Origin: Flavobacterium bernardetii
Lineage (GTDB): Bacteria > Bacteroidota > Bacteroidia > Flavobacteriales > Flavobacteriaceae
Assembly (NCBI RefSeq): GCF_011305415.1
Contig: NZ_JAANOQ010000002.1
Location: forward strand, 367,186 to 431,185
Direction of reading: 5' to 3'
DNA length: 64,000 bases
Position 1 is the first letter of the stretch; the number at the start of each line of letters is the position of its first letter. A program made the translations under genes and the position numbers. The notes beneath the pieces are model-generated. The model saw only the letters and a program-made list of their open reading frames with translations, did no database searches and was not told the DNA's origin. This document shows, in pieces, positions 1 to 7,278 of this stretch.

Positions 1-1
1 A

Positions 2-160
2 GCACTTCACGGATGTATGGTAGGATTATTATTTGTTTTACCAATAACAGCTATTAACGGTTTGTTTGATCAAAAATCATGGAAATTAATCTTAGTAACC
101 GGAGGTTATTGGGTAGTAACATTAACTATCATGGGCGCAATTATTTGCGGATGGAAATAA
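2..160 (+). CDS. DUF1761-like membrane protein, C-terminal end only
   Basis: The window opens inside this gene; only the last 52 codons and the stop are visible. The visible protein is hydrophobic, with two membrane-spanning stretches separated by a short polar loop (L-F-D-Q-K-S-W-K) and an ending rich in G, A and I. The pattern HG-C-M-V-G followed by LPI-x-x-I-N resembles the C-terminal part of DUF1761 proteins, small integral membrane proteins of unknown function. The family call rests on this fragment alone. A terminator follows directly. Confidence 0.5.
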   Translation, partial: ALHGCMVGLLFVLPITAINGLFDQKSWKLILVTGGYWVVTLTIMGAIICGWK

Positions 161-182
161 TTAACATTTTATTATAAAATAG

Positions 183-208
183 AAGTCCTACATTTGTAGG
201 ACTTTTTT
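183..208 (+). terminator. Rho-independent terminator of the DUF1761-like gene
   Basis: Perfect 9-bp stem AAGTCCTAC / GTAGGACTT with an ATTT loop, running into a T tract. Confidence 0.85.
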
Positions 209-225
209 ATGCCTTTTTTTATCTT

Positions 226-1371
226 TTGAGAAAAATTACTATAAATATATTCGATAACATTAATGATTTGCCAGAAAATTGGAACGCAGTAGCTTCTGCA
301 AACCATTTTCTGCAACTTCCTTATTTGAAAGTTTTAGAACTTTCAGCTCCAACCAATATGCAATGCTTTTATATTGGCATTTATGAGAATTCGGAATTAA
401 TTGGTGTAATGTTAGCCCAATATTTAGATTTGAATAAATTAGAATCTTTTGGTGAAAGAGACAATTGTGTTAAAACGCATATTCGAAATTTTATTTTCAG
501 AAATTTCGCATCGCACACTTTGTTTATAGGAAACAACATGATTACCGGACAAAATAGTTTCACCTTTAATAAAGAAATAAGTTTTCAGGAAGTCAGTCAT
601 ATTTTAATGCAATGTTCTCATGAATTAGTGGGGTATTTCAAACAAAAAGGAATCAATATTCATTTGGTTTCTTTCAAAGATTTTTATCAAGATTGCACTT
701 CGGAATTTAAAAATTACGCTTTCGCGAATGTGTACGAATTCAATACACAACCAAACATGGTTTTTGAATTGCCTTCCTCTTGGCTTACTGTTGAAGATTA
801 CTATAATTCATTTTCAAAAAAATACAGAGATCAATATAAAAGATCACACAAAAAGTTTGAAGGCATTTTAGTAAAAGAACTAGAAGCCGATGAAGTTGTT
901 TTTCACGAATCACGAATTAATGAATTATATCATCACGTAGCTAAAAATGCACCATTTAATACTTTTTTCTTAGCGGATAATCATTTTTCGACTTTTAAAA
1001 AAGAATGCGGAAATGGCTTTAAAATTTTTGGTTATTTTTTAGAAGAAAAACTAATTGGATTTCATTCGGTTTTATTGAATGATACGGTTTTAGAAACTTA
1101 TTTTTTAGGTTACGACGATCACGTGCAAAAAGAAAAAATGTTGTATTTGAATATGTTATACAACATGACAGAATTTGGAATCACCCATCAATTTAAAAAA
1201 ATCATTTTCGGAAGAACCGCTTTAGAAATCAAAAGTTCCATAGGAGCAACGCCAGTCATGATGTCGGGTTTTATTTACCACAGAAATAAATTAGTCAACA
1301 AATTTTTAGGAAAAATATTTAAAAATTTAGAACCAGAAACGGTTTGGCAACAACGTCATCCTTTTAAATAG
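226..1371 (+). CDS. GNAT-superfamily acyltransferase, FemAB/BioF2-like
   Basis: A 381-residue soluble protein with no signal peptide. The C-terminal half (about residues 190-350) looks like a GNAT fold of the FemAB/BioF2 type: S-K-K-Y-R-D-Q-Y-K-R-S near the start of the domain, then a strand giving I-G-F-H-S-V-L and a later E-T-Y-F-L-G-Y. Such proteins transfer acyl or aminoacyl groups, often in cell-envelope or lipid synthesis; the substrate cannot be read from sequence. The start is TTG at 226, because the only upstream ATG (210) meets a stop after a few codons. It stands alone between two terminators. Confidence 0.55.
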   Translation: MRKITINIFDNINDLPENWNAVASANHFLQLPYLKVLELSAPTNMQCFYIGIYENSELIGVMLAQYLDLNKLESFGERDNCVKTHIRNFIFRNFASHTLFIGNNMITGQNSFTFNKEISFQEVSHILMQCSHELVGYFKQKGINIHLVSFKDFYQDCTSEFKNYAFANVYEFNTQPNMVFELPSSWLTVEDYYNSFSKKYRDQYKRSHKKFEGILVKELEADEVVFHESRINELYHHVAKNAPFNTFFLADNHFSTFKKECGNGFKIFGYFLEEKLIGFHSVLLNDTVLETYFLGYDDHVQKEKMLYLNMLYNMTEFGITHQFKKIIFGRTALEIKSSIGATPVMMSGFIYHRNKLVNKFLGKIFKNLEPETVWQQRHPFK

Positions 1372-1376
1372 AATAT

Positions 1377-1412
1377 AAAAAATCCGTTCTGATGTATTAG
1401 AACGGATTTTTT
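1377..1412 (+). terminator. Rho-independent terminator after the acyltransferase gene
   Basis: 13-bp stem AAAAAATCCGTTC / GAACGGATTTTTT with a 10-nt loop, ending in a T tract. Confidence 0.9.
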
Positions 1413-1413
1413 G

Positions 1414-1444
1414 TTGAAATAAACTAATTGTTTTCTTATTTTTG
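1414..1444 (+). promoter_or_regulatory. Promoter of the TPR protein gene
   Basis: TTG at 1414-1416, 20-nt spacer, TATTTTTG at 1437-1444: a close match to the Flavobacterium consensus TTG-N17-23-TAnnTTTG. Transcription would begin near 1450, so the ATG at 1461 must be the start of the next gene. Confidence 0.6.
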
Positions 1445-1460
1445 GAAACATTTTCATCTC

Positions 1461-2135
1461 ATGCGAAAAATACTTTTCTTATTTATATTATTTTCCCAAT
1501 GCTTATTTTCTCAAACTTTGTTCGAGAAAGCAGAAAAGCTATTTAAGGAAAAAAAATATACAGAAGCTAAAGGTTTATTCGAAACCTATTTGAAATCGGT
1601 TCCCAATCATCAGAAATCAATAGAATATTTAGGCGATATTGCTGGAAGTTCTAAAATGTGGGATGTTGCAATTGAACATTATAAAAAATTAAAAATTTCA
1701 AATCCCAATAGCGCTAATTATTGGTTCAAATATGGTGGCGCCATGGGAATGAAAGCGAAATCTGTCAATAAATTCAAAGCTGTTGGAATGATTGACGATA
1801 TTGAAACCGCATTTCTTAAAGCTGCATCTTTAGATAAAAAACATATTGAAACACGTTGGGCATTAGTGATTTTATACATTGAATTGCCCGGAATTATTGG
1901 TGGAAGTGAAAAGAAAGCAGCGAAATATGCAGATGAACTTTTGGCTATTTCAAAAGTGGATGGTTATTTAGCAAAAGGATATATTGATGTATATTACAAA
2001 AGATATAAAGACGCTGAAGTAAATTTACTAAAAGCACATCAAATTGGGAAGTCGGCAACAACGTATGCAAAACTTTACGATTTATATTTGAACAAATTAA
2101 AAGACAAAACAAAAGCACTAAACTTAAAAAAGTAA
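1461..2135 (+). CDS. Secreted TPR-repeat protein
   Basis: A 224-residue protein with a clear signal peptide (M-R-K-I then a leucine/phenylalanine core, cleavage likely after C-L-F-S-Q) and several tetratricopeptide repeats. Visible TPR signatures include F-x-x-K-x-Y-x-E-A-K-x-L-F and W-D-V-A-I-E-H-Y-K-K-L. TPRs form helical protein-binding scaffolds, so it probably binds a partner in the periplasm; the partner is unknown. The frame is open back to a TTG at 1428, but that lies upstream of the -7 box and would spoil the signal peptide, so ATG 1461 was chosen. Confidence 0.75.
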   Translation: MRKILFLFILFSQCLFSQTLFEKAEKLFKEKKYTEAKGLFETYLKSVPNHQKSIEYLGDIAGSSKMWDVAIEHYKKLKISNPNSANYWFKYGGAMGMKAKSVNKFKAVGMIDDIETAFLKAASLDKKHIETRWALVILYIELPGIIGGSEKKAAKYADELLAISKVDGYLAKGYIDVYYKRYKDAEVNLLKAHQIGKSATTYAKLYDLYLNKLKDKTKALNLKK

Positions 2136-2137
2136 TT

Positions 2138-2200
2138 GGGTAAAGGGTTTTGGGTAAAAGGTATTTGTTTTCCTTTCACCATTTTCCTTTCACCATTAAC
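2138..2200. repeat. Degenerate 7-bp-period array in the spacer before mpl
   Basis: The spacer can be read as nine consecutive heptamers. The first are G-rich (GGGTAAA, GGGTTTT, GGGTAAA, AGGTATT) and the later ones C-rich (CTTTCAC, CATTTTC, CTTTCAC, CATTAAC). TTGGGTAAA recurs at 2136 and 2150, and TCCTTTCACCATT recurs at 2171 and 2185, both with a 14-bp period. The two halves are roughly inverted relative to each other. Confidence 0.6.
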
Positions 2201-2209
2201 CTTATATAA

Positions 2210-3565
2210 ATGAGAACACATTTCATAGCCATTGGCGGAGCTGCCATGCACAATTTAGCATTAGCCTTACACAATAAAGGATACAAAGTTACGGGTAGCG
2301 ATGATGCTATTTTTGAACCTTCAAAATCTCGATTAGAAAAAAAAGGTTTATTGCCTATTGAAATGGGTTGGTTTCCAGAAAAAATTACATCAGATATTGA
2401 AGCAATCATTTTAGGAATGCACGCGAAAGCAGATAATCCTGAATTATTGAAAGCTCAAGAATTAGGTTTGAAAATTTATTCGTATCCTGAATTTTTATAC
2501 GAACAATCTAAAAATAAAACACGAGTAGTTATTGGTGGTTCACATGGTAAAACTACAATTACTTCTATGATTTTACATGTGATGCATTATCATAATATTG
2601 AAGTGGATTATATGGTTGGTGCACAATTAGAAGGTTTCGACACGATGGTGCATTTAACAGAAACGAACGATTTTATTGTTTTAGAAGGTGATGAATATTT
2701 GTCTTCTCCAATGGATAGACGACCAAAATTCCATTTGTATCAACCGAATATTGCTTTACTTTCAGGAATTGCTTGGGATCATATTAACGTGTTTCCAACG
2801 TTTGAAAACTATGTAGAACAGTTTAGTGTTTTCACAGCGCAAATTACAAATGGTGGTATTTTAGTCTATAATGAAGAAGATCCAACGGTTAAGCAAGTGG
2901 CTGAAGAAACTACGAATCCAATTCGTAAAATTGCGTATCAAACACCAAGTTATGCAGTAGAAAACGGTACGACTTTATTAGACACGCCAGAAGGTCCAAT
3001 GCCAATTGAGGTTTTTGGAGCACATAATTTAAATAATTTAGCTGGTGCGAAATGGATTTGCCAATGTATGGGTGTGGATGAAGTTGATTTTTATGAAGCT
3101 ATATCGAGTTTCAAAGGTGCAAGTAAACGTTTAGAAAAAATTGCAGAAGGAAATAATAAAGTGGCTTACAAAGATTTTGCACATTCGCCAAGTAAAGTTT
3201 CGGCAACAACAAAAGCAGTGAAGTCTCAATATCCAGATAGAAAATTAATAGCTTGTTTAGAATTGCACACATATAGTAGTTTAAATGCAGAGTTTTTAAA
3301 AGAATACGAAGGCGCTTTAGATGCAGCAGATGTAGCCGTAGTTTTTTATTCGCCAGATGCAGTGAAAATTAAACAATTGGATGAAGTGTCGTACGAACAA
3401 ATTGCACAATCATTTAACAGAAAAGATTTAATTATTTATACGAATCCAACTGAATTTAAAGAGTATTTATTCGCTCAAGATTTTGACAATTCAGCTTTAC
3501 TTTTAATGAGTTCAGGTAATTATGGTGGATTGAATTTTGATGATGTGAAACAATTAATCAATTAG
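2210..3565 (+). CDS. mpl: UDP-N-acetylmuramate:L-alanyl-gamma-D-glutamyl-meso-DAP ligase (peptidoglycan recycling)
   Basis: A cytoplasmic ATP-dependent Mur-family ligase of 451 residues, the usual Mpl length. It joins recycled murein tripeptide to UDP-MurNAc, saving wall material. The N-terminal Rossmann-like domain carries I-G-G-A-A-M-H-N-L-A (residues 8-17). The central domain has the P-loop GGSHGKTT (109-116) and an L-E-G-D-E-Y motif that helps bind Mg-ATP. The C-terminal domain carries Y-K-D-F-A-H-S-P. The N-terminal start motif and H-x-x-S-x-G-x-K pattern fit Mpl better than MurC. It stands alone between a repeat-containing spacer and a terminator. Confidence 0.9.
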   Translation: MRTHFIAIGGAAMHNLALALHNKGYKVTGSDDAIFEPSKSRLEKKGLLPIEMGWFPEKITSDIEAIILGMHAKADNPELLKAQELGLKIYSYPEFLYEQSKNKTRVVIGGSHGKTTITSMILHVMHYHNIEVDYMVGAQLEGFDTMVHLTETNDFIVLEGDEYLSSPMDRRPKFHLYQPNIALLSGIAWDHINVFPTFENYVEQFSVFTAQITNGGILVYNEEDPTVKQVAEETTNPIRKIAYQTPSYAVENGTTLLDTPEGPMPIEVFGAHNLNNLAGAKWICQCMGVDEVDFYEAISSFKGASKRLEKIAEGNNKVAYKDFAHSPSKVSATTKAVKSQYPDRKLIACLELHTYSSLNAEFLKEYEGALDAADVAVVFYSPDAVKIKQLDEVSYEQIAQSFNRKDLIIYTNPTEFKEYLFAQDFDNSALLLMSSGNYGGLNFDDVKQLIN

Positions 3566-3590
3566 ACGATTAGTCAATTTGCCAATTTAA

Positions 3591-3627
3591 AAAACCCTCC
3601 AAGAGTTTAAAATTCTTGGAGGGTTTT
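3591..3627 (+). terminator. Rho-independent terminator of mpl
   Basis: 14-bp stem starting AAAACCCTCCAAGA, with a 9-nt loop and a 3' arm ending in TTTT. Confidence 0.85.
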
Positions 3628-3646
3628 AAAATTAAATACAATTTTT

Positions 3647-3844
3647 ATGGACTTTTTAGATTTCTTTATTTTATTAGATCAAATTTCTAATCCAATAAAA
3701 GCTATTAAAAACTATTGGTTAAAATTAACTGATAAAAATGAGTATTTAGGTGAAAGGTTTATTGCTTTTCTTTGCTTGTTTTTATTATTAGGTTTTTATT
3801 TTTTAATGGGTTATATTTTGTTTTTTATACTTCTCAAAAAATAA
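3647..3844 (+). CDS. Small membrane protein of unknown function
   Basis: 65 residues: an amphipathic N-terminal third (F-L-D-F-F-I-L-L-D-Q), a charged middle and a strongly hydrophobic C-terminal segment of about 25 residues (L-C-L-F-L-L-L-G-F-Y-F-L-M-G-Y) ending in two lysines. It looks like a single-pass or hairpin inner-membrane protein. It follows the mpl terminator and is convergent with the next gene. I recognise no family. Codon use is like its neighbours, which supports a real gene, but its small size limits confidence. Confidence 0.5.
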   Translation: MDFLDFFILLDQISNPIKAIKNYWLKLTDKNEYLGERFIAFLCLFLLLGFYFLMGYILFFILLKK

Positions 3845-3898
3845 AATTTTGGACTTATTTGTTTTGAGTTAGGATTGAATTGGCACATTGAAAATTGT

Positions 3899-4549
3899 CT
3901 AATTGCCATATTGATAATGCCCAACAATCGTATAACTAAACAAGCAATCTTGTAAAACTTGTCCGCCACCCACATTATGGACAATTAAATTGCGTTTACC
4001 ATCTTCCGATTTTAAATGTGTGACAATACCAATATGTGGTAGTTTATCATTAATCATCCAAGTGACAATTTCTCCTGTTTTGTAATCACTTGCGTTTTGT
4101 GTAATTGGTAATGACTTTCCTTTTCTGCCAAAGAAAATTTCTAAATTTGGCACACGTCTGTGGTCAATATTTTTATCGGTTGTTTTCAAACCCCATTTTT
4201 CTAAATTTGGATATTTCGTAAAATTCGCTACCATATCTTCGTGAACTTCTTTCTGTAAATCGATATTCAGTTTTCTGTAAGCACGAATAATTACATCTGT
4301 GCAAACTCCGGTTTTCGCTGGAACATCTCCATTCGGATATTTTAATTTTATGTAATCTGGTGTGTAAACTACATCTTTGTCAATAATGGAAATGGCCGCA
4401 TTCGATAATTTTTCTGCAAAAGAATTCGGGTTTTCAATTGGTGTAATTTTTTGCTTTTCGGAAATTAAAATAGTGTTATCCGAAACAGTTTCTAGTTTTT
4501 TACAAGAAGTAAAACTCAATAGAAAGAAAAAAATAAAAATGTAGTTCAT
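3899..4549 (-). CDS. DUF1287 lipoprotein (NlpC/P60-like fold)
   Basis: 216 residues with a lipoprotein signal peptide: hydrophobic core, then S-F-T-S-C with the lipobox cysteine at residue 16. The mature part matches DUF1287 well: Y-x-x-L-K-Y-P-N-G-D-V-P, then T-G-V-C-T-D-V-I-I-R-A, V-H-E-D-M, D-H-R-R-V-P-N-L, P-H-I-G-I-V and V-H-N-V-G-G-G. The Cys in GVCTD and the His in PHIGIV are placed like the catalytic pair of papain-like NlpC/P60 peptidases, so a cell-wall or amidase-type role is plausible. The exact reaction is not known to me. Divergent from radC. Confidence 0.8.
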   Translation of the reverse strand: MNYIFIFFFLLSFTSCKKLETVSDNTILISEKQKITPIENPNSFAEKLSNAAISIIDKDVVYTPDYIKLKYPNGDVPAKTGVCTDVIIRAYRKLNIDLQKEVHEDMVANFTKYPNLEKWGLKTTDKNIDHRRVPNLEIFFGRKGKSLPITQNASDYKTGEIVTWMINDKLPHIGIVTHLKSEDGKRNLIVHNVGGGQVLQDCLFSYTIVGHYQYGN

Positions 4550-4652
4550 AGCAATGTGGTTTTAATTAATTAAACGTATTTCTAATCGTTTTATTTTGAA
4601 AGCCTTAAAAATATATTTAGATTTGGTTTTTATAAACGCCAAAATAAATTTT

Positions 4653-5336
4653 ATGTATACGCCAATTAATCTTTGGGCCGAAGACGATCGTCCACGTGAA
4701 AAACTACAACTAAAAGGTAAATCTACCTTATCCGATTCCGAATTATTAGCAATATTAATTGGTTCTGGCTCCAGAAACGAAAGTGCGGTGCAACTATGTC
4801 AGCGAATCCTAGCTTCTACGAATAACAATCTAAATCAACTTAGTAAACTTTCTATTAATCAATTAACGAAATTTAAAGGAATTGGCGAAGCTAAAGCTAT
4901 TTCCATTGTTGCTGCTTTAGAATTAGGACGAAGAAGAAGAATTGAAGACGCAACGGAATTACCTCATATTACTTCAAGTAAAAAAACGTTCGAAATTATG
5001 CAGCCAATTATTGGTGAATTACCGCATGAAGAATTTTGGGTATTGTATTTAAATAATTCGAATAAAGTGATTCATAAATCGCAAATCAGTAAAGGCGGAA
5101 TTACCGGAACTGTTGTTGATAATAGAATGGTTTTTAAAACCGCTTTCGAATATCATGCTACCGCCATAATTTTATGTCACAATCATCCTTCAGGAAAATT
5201 ACAAGCCAGTGAGTCTGATTTATTTTTAACAAAAAAAGTAAAATTAGCGGGTCAAACTTTAGATGTTATAGTTCAAGATCATGTAATTATTACAGAGTTT
5301 GGGTATTTAAGTTTTAGAGATGCCGGTATTTTTTGA
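4653..5336 (+). CDS. radC: RadC/JAB-domain protein
   Basis: 227 residues in the usual RadC arrangement. The N-terminal half has a helix-hairpin-helix-like segment F-K-G-I-G-E-A-K-A (74-82) that could touch DNA. The C-terminal half is a JAMM/MPN domain with a complete metal site: E127, H-N-H-P-S (176-180) and D189. Despite the name, a DNA-repair role has not held up in E. coli, so the biochemical function is uncertain. ATG 4653 was chosen over an in-frame TTG at 4596, because RadC proteins begin close to the P-R-E-K-L motif and the extra residues look non-coding. Confidence 0.88.
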   Translation: MYTPINLWAEDDRPREKLQLKGKSTLSDSELLAILIGSGSRNESAVQLCQRILASTNNNLNQLSKLSINQLTKFKGIGEAKAISIVAALELGRRRRIEDATELPHITSSKKTFEIMQPIIGELPHEEFWVLYLNNSNKVIHKSQISKGGITGTVVDNRMVFKTAFEYHATAIILCHNHPSGKLQASESDLFLTKKVKLAGQTLDVIVQDHVIITEFGYLSFRDAGIF

Positions 5337-5338
5337 TG

Positions 5339-5878
5339 GGTACACAGATTTTAAGGATTTTACAGATATAAAAGGATTATTATGGATAATTTTAAGCATA
5401 AGTTTATTACAGAGAAAATACTAAAAGCATATTATAATGTGTATAATTCACTTGGTTTTGGGTTTTTAGAAAAGGTATATGAAAAAGCTTTGTTAATTGA
5501 ATTACAAGAATTAGGTTTATGTGTTGAACCTCAAAAACAAATCAATGTTTATTATAAAAACAAATTAGTTGGGAATTATTTTGCGGATATTATTGTTGAA
5601 GATAAAGTAATTTTAGAATTAAAAGCAACAGAGTTTTTATTAAGTTGTCATTCGAGTCAATTGTATAATTATTTAAAATCTACAGAAATAGAAGTAGGTT
5701 TAATTTTAAATTTCGGTGAAAAACCTGAATTTAAAAGAATTGTGTTTACTAACGATAGAAAAATAAATTTGAATCAGTTGAATGAATAAATCTGCGTTAC
5801 AATTTTTAAAAAATTGTTAATCAAATATGCGCAATACAATATTAAAAGAATCAGTAAAATCATAAAAATCTGCGTACC
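5339..5878. repeat. Cassette bounded by imperfect terminal inverted repeats around a GxxExxY gene
   Basis: GGTACACAGATTTT (5339-5352) starts three bases after the radC stop and matches the reverse complement of AAAAATCTGCGTACC (5864-5878) at 13 of 15 positions. A second AAATCTGCG lies at 5788-5796. The left end also shows 9-bp words GATTTTAAG and GATTTTACA in tandem (5347-5364). The unit is about 540 bp and holds one gene. I saw no target-site duplication. Confidence 0.5.
5382..5789 (+). CDS. GxxExxY protein (PDDEXK-like)
   Basis: 135 residues. The naming motif G-F-L-E-K-V-Y (27-33) is present, followed by a nuclease-like core: D69 on a strand, then E79-L-K81, the spacing of a PD-(D/E)xK active site, and a later Q93. 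The family is small, widespread in Bacteroidota and other phyla, and often present in many copies per genome. A nuclease or nucleic-acid-binding role is suggested by the fold only. It sits inside an element with inverted-repeat ends. Confidence 0.8.
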   Translation: MDNFKHKFITEKILKAYYNVYNSLGFGFLEKVYEKALLIELQELGLCVEPQKQINVYYKNKLVGNYFADIIVEDKVILELKATEFLLSCHSSQLYNYLKSTEIEVGLILNFGEKPEFKRIVFTNDRKINLNQLNE

Positions 5879-5906
5879 TATGCAATGATAAGAAAAATAG
5901 AAAACG

Positions 5907-5914
5907 TATTTTTG
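5907..5914 (+). promoter_or_regulatory. -7 box of the gene at 5937
   Basis: TATTTTTG, 22 nt before the ATG. No good TTG lies 17-23 nt upstream, so only the -7 element is supported. Confidence 0.4.
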
Positions 5915-5936
5915 CAAATTAAACAAAGAATAAGAA

Positions 5937-6407
5937 ATGAACGAATTATATCAATTTACCAATCAAGATTTAGAATTGGTTTCTCAAATAAAAAAGCATC
6001 AAAACATCACATCCATATTTTATCATTTTTGGATCAACTTAGTGAATCCAGAAGAAAAGTTTGTTTTTGTGGATACTATCGAAATCGTTTTTGATAAAAC
6101 TACCACGTATTTTTTTAAAATTAATGAAGAAGATAATGGTTATGTTGTTCTAACAAACTATAACTTTGAAGACGAACAAAAAGCGTTGGCTGCCAAATTT
6201 CAAGATGTGCTTTCTTTGAAAAGAATTGATGTTAGTCAAGCTACGATTTGGAAAGAGAAAATTAAAACGCCTTTATTGTCCGTAAACACAGTTGTTGATT
6301 ACGAAAACAGAAATGAAAATTTCATTCATTTCGATTTTATTGATGGTTCGTTAGCGATTTATCATGATGAAGAAAAAGGATTACAAGTTGAGGATTATGA
6401 ATTTTAA
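5937..6407 (+). CDS. Conserved hypothetical protein, acidic, cytoplasmic
   Basis: 156 residues, no signal peptide, no membrane segment and many acidic residues. Motif-like parts are F-D-K-T-T-T-Y-F-F-K-I-N-E-E near the middle and F-I-H-F-D-F-I-D-G-S-L-A-I-Y-H-D towards the end, consistent with a small alpha/beta protein. I recognise no named family. It converges with the Fur-family gene, with only 6 nt between stops, and has its own likely -7 box. A second open frame over its 5' part (5885-6094) is on the same strand in another frame and looks non-coding. Confidence 0.6.
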   Translation: MNELYQFTNQDLELVSQIKKHQNITSIFYHFWINLVNPEEKFVFVDTIEIVFDKTTTYFFKINEEDNGYVVLTNYNFEDEQKALAAKFQDVLSLKRIDVSQATIWKEKIKTPLLSVNTVVDYENRNENFIHFDFIDGSLAIYHDEEKGLQVEDYEF

Positions 6408-6413
6408 AATATT

Positions 6414-6842
6414 TTAGTCTTTACATTTTTTACATACACCATTCACTAATATTTGAGTTTCTTTAACTTCATATTCATCAGGAATGTCTATTCTTGGAAT
6501 TAGGTTTTCTAAGCACGTAGTTTCTTTACAAACAACACAATTAAAATGTACATGTTCATGATGATGGTTTTTATGTGCTCCGTTGTTTTCGTGTGCGTGT
6601 AATTCATTTTCACATTCAGAACATAACGCATAAAGAATTACACCATCAAAGTTCGCTATTTTATGCAATTTTCCTTCAAGTACAAGTCTGTCAAGTGCTC
6701 TGTAGATGGTTACTCTATCTATATTATTGCCGAAAAATTCTTGAAATTCTTTATGGCTTAATGCAATTTTTTTATCAGAAAGTAATTTTAATATTTCTGT
6801 TTTTGTAGATGATTTACGCTCTCTAATTATTATTTTTTTCAT
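6414..6842 (-). CDS. Fur-family metal-dependent repressor, probably zinc-responsive (Zur)
   Basis: 142 residues. An N-terminal winged helix includes R-V-T-I-Y-R-A-L-D-R-L (about 43-53), the DNA-recognition helix of Fur proteins. The C-terminal half carries H-H-H-E-H-V-H-F (93-100) and two CxxC pairs (C102/C105 and C137/C140) that form the structural zinc site. The histidine-rich insertion (H82, H84, H90, H93-H95) is longer than in Fur. It is divergent from a MerC-like and a COG0523 gene, and two palindromes lie in the shared spacer, which argues for Zur rather than Fur. Its -7 box (TAATTTTG on the minus strand, 6848-6855) leaves only 5 nt before the ATG. Confidence 0.8.
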   Translation of the reverse strand: MKKIIIRERKSSTKTEILKLLSDKKIALSHKEFQEFFGNNIDRVTIYRALDRLVLEGKLHKIANFDGVILYALCSECENELHAHENNGAHKNHHHEHVHFNCVVCKETTCLENLIPRIDIPDEYEVKETQILVNGVCKKCKD

Positions 6843-6861
6843 TTATTCAAAATTATAAACG

Positions 6862-6872
6862 CAACATTGTTG
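6862..6872. promoter_or_regulatory. Palindrome, candidate Zur operator 1
   Basis: CAACA-T-TGTTG is a perfect 11-bp palindrome with an odd centre. It lies between the divergent fur-family and merC-like promoters and overlaps the -33 TTG of the rightward one. A role as repressor site is inferred from position. Confidence 0.5.
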
Positions 6873-6899
6873 TGGTTAATTAAAATAATTTTATATTTG
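6870..6899 (+). promoter_or_regulatory. Promoter of the merC-like/COG0523 operon
   Basis: TTG at 6870-6872, 19-nt spacer, TATATTTG at 6892-6899: an ideal Flavobacterium promoter. Both elements overlap palindromes, so it is probably repressed by the adjacent Fur-family protein. Confidence 0.7.
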
Positions 6900-6912
6900 C
6901 AACATAATTGCA
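6898..6912. promoter_or_regulatory. Palindrome, candidate Zur operator 2
   Basis: TGCAA-N5-TTGCA covers the end of the -7 box and the likely transcription start of the rightward operon. A bound repressor here would block initiation. Confidence 0.5.
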
Positions 6913-6928
6913 TTTAACAACAATTAAA

Positions 6929-7276
6929 ATGAAAAAACAGATTACACATTCTTTAGATTATATTGGTGTATCAAGCGCGTCACTTTGCTTAATTCATTGT
7001 TTATTGTTTCCGTTAGTAACATTTATACCAATCGGTATTACTCACAATCACTATGTTGATTTAATTTTTGCATTAATTGGTTTGTTTGCTGTTGTAAAAA
7101 TACTAAAAACTAATACAGAATTATATATAAAGTTAATTTTATCTATTTCAATGTCTGTTATTATTGGTTGTGTTTTGATTACAATTTTTTTTCATTATCA
7201 CAGTTTACTGCTTTATTTTGGTGGTGTTGGTATGATTGTCGGACATTTATTAAACTTTAAAAATCATAAACATTAA
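6929..7276 (+). CDS. MerC-domain membrane protein
   Basis: 115 residues with about four transmembrane helices. The first holds the MerC signature C20-L-I-H-C24-L-L-F-P, a cysteine pair that in mercury-resistance MerC binds the metal during uptake. The protein ends in K-N-H-K-H. Next to a Zur-like regulator and a COG0523 GTPase, with no mer genes, it is more likely to handle zinc or another thiophilic metal than mercury. ATG 6929 was chosen over a TTG at 6908 because that lies inside the operator. It is followed after 2 nt by the GTPase gene. Confidence 0.8.
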   Translation: MKKQITHSLDYIGVSSASLCLIHCLLFPLVTFIPIGITHNHYVDLIFALIGLFAVVKILKTNTELYIKLILSISMSVIIGCVLITIFFHYHSLLLYFGGVGMIVGHLLNFKNHKH

Positions 7277-7278
7277 GA

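Noticed and set aside
1428..1460. TTG start extending the TPR protein
   Set aside because: It lies upstream of the -7 box and would place residues before a good signal peptide.
5339..5878. Insertion sequence
   Set aside because: No transposase; the protein is a GxxExxY family member, so only a non-autonomous cassette is suggested.
5885..6094. 69-codon frame overlapping the start of the 5937 gene
   Set aside because: Runs into the promoter and the 5937 gene in another frame; no motif.
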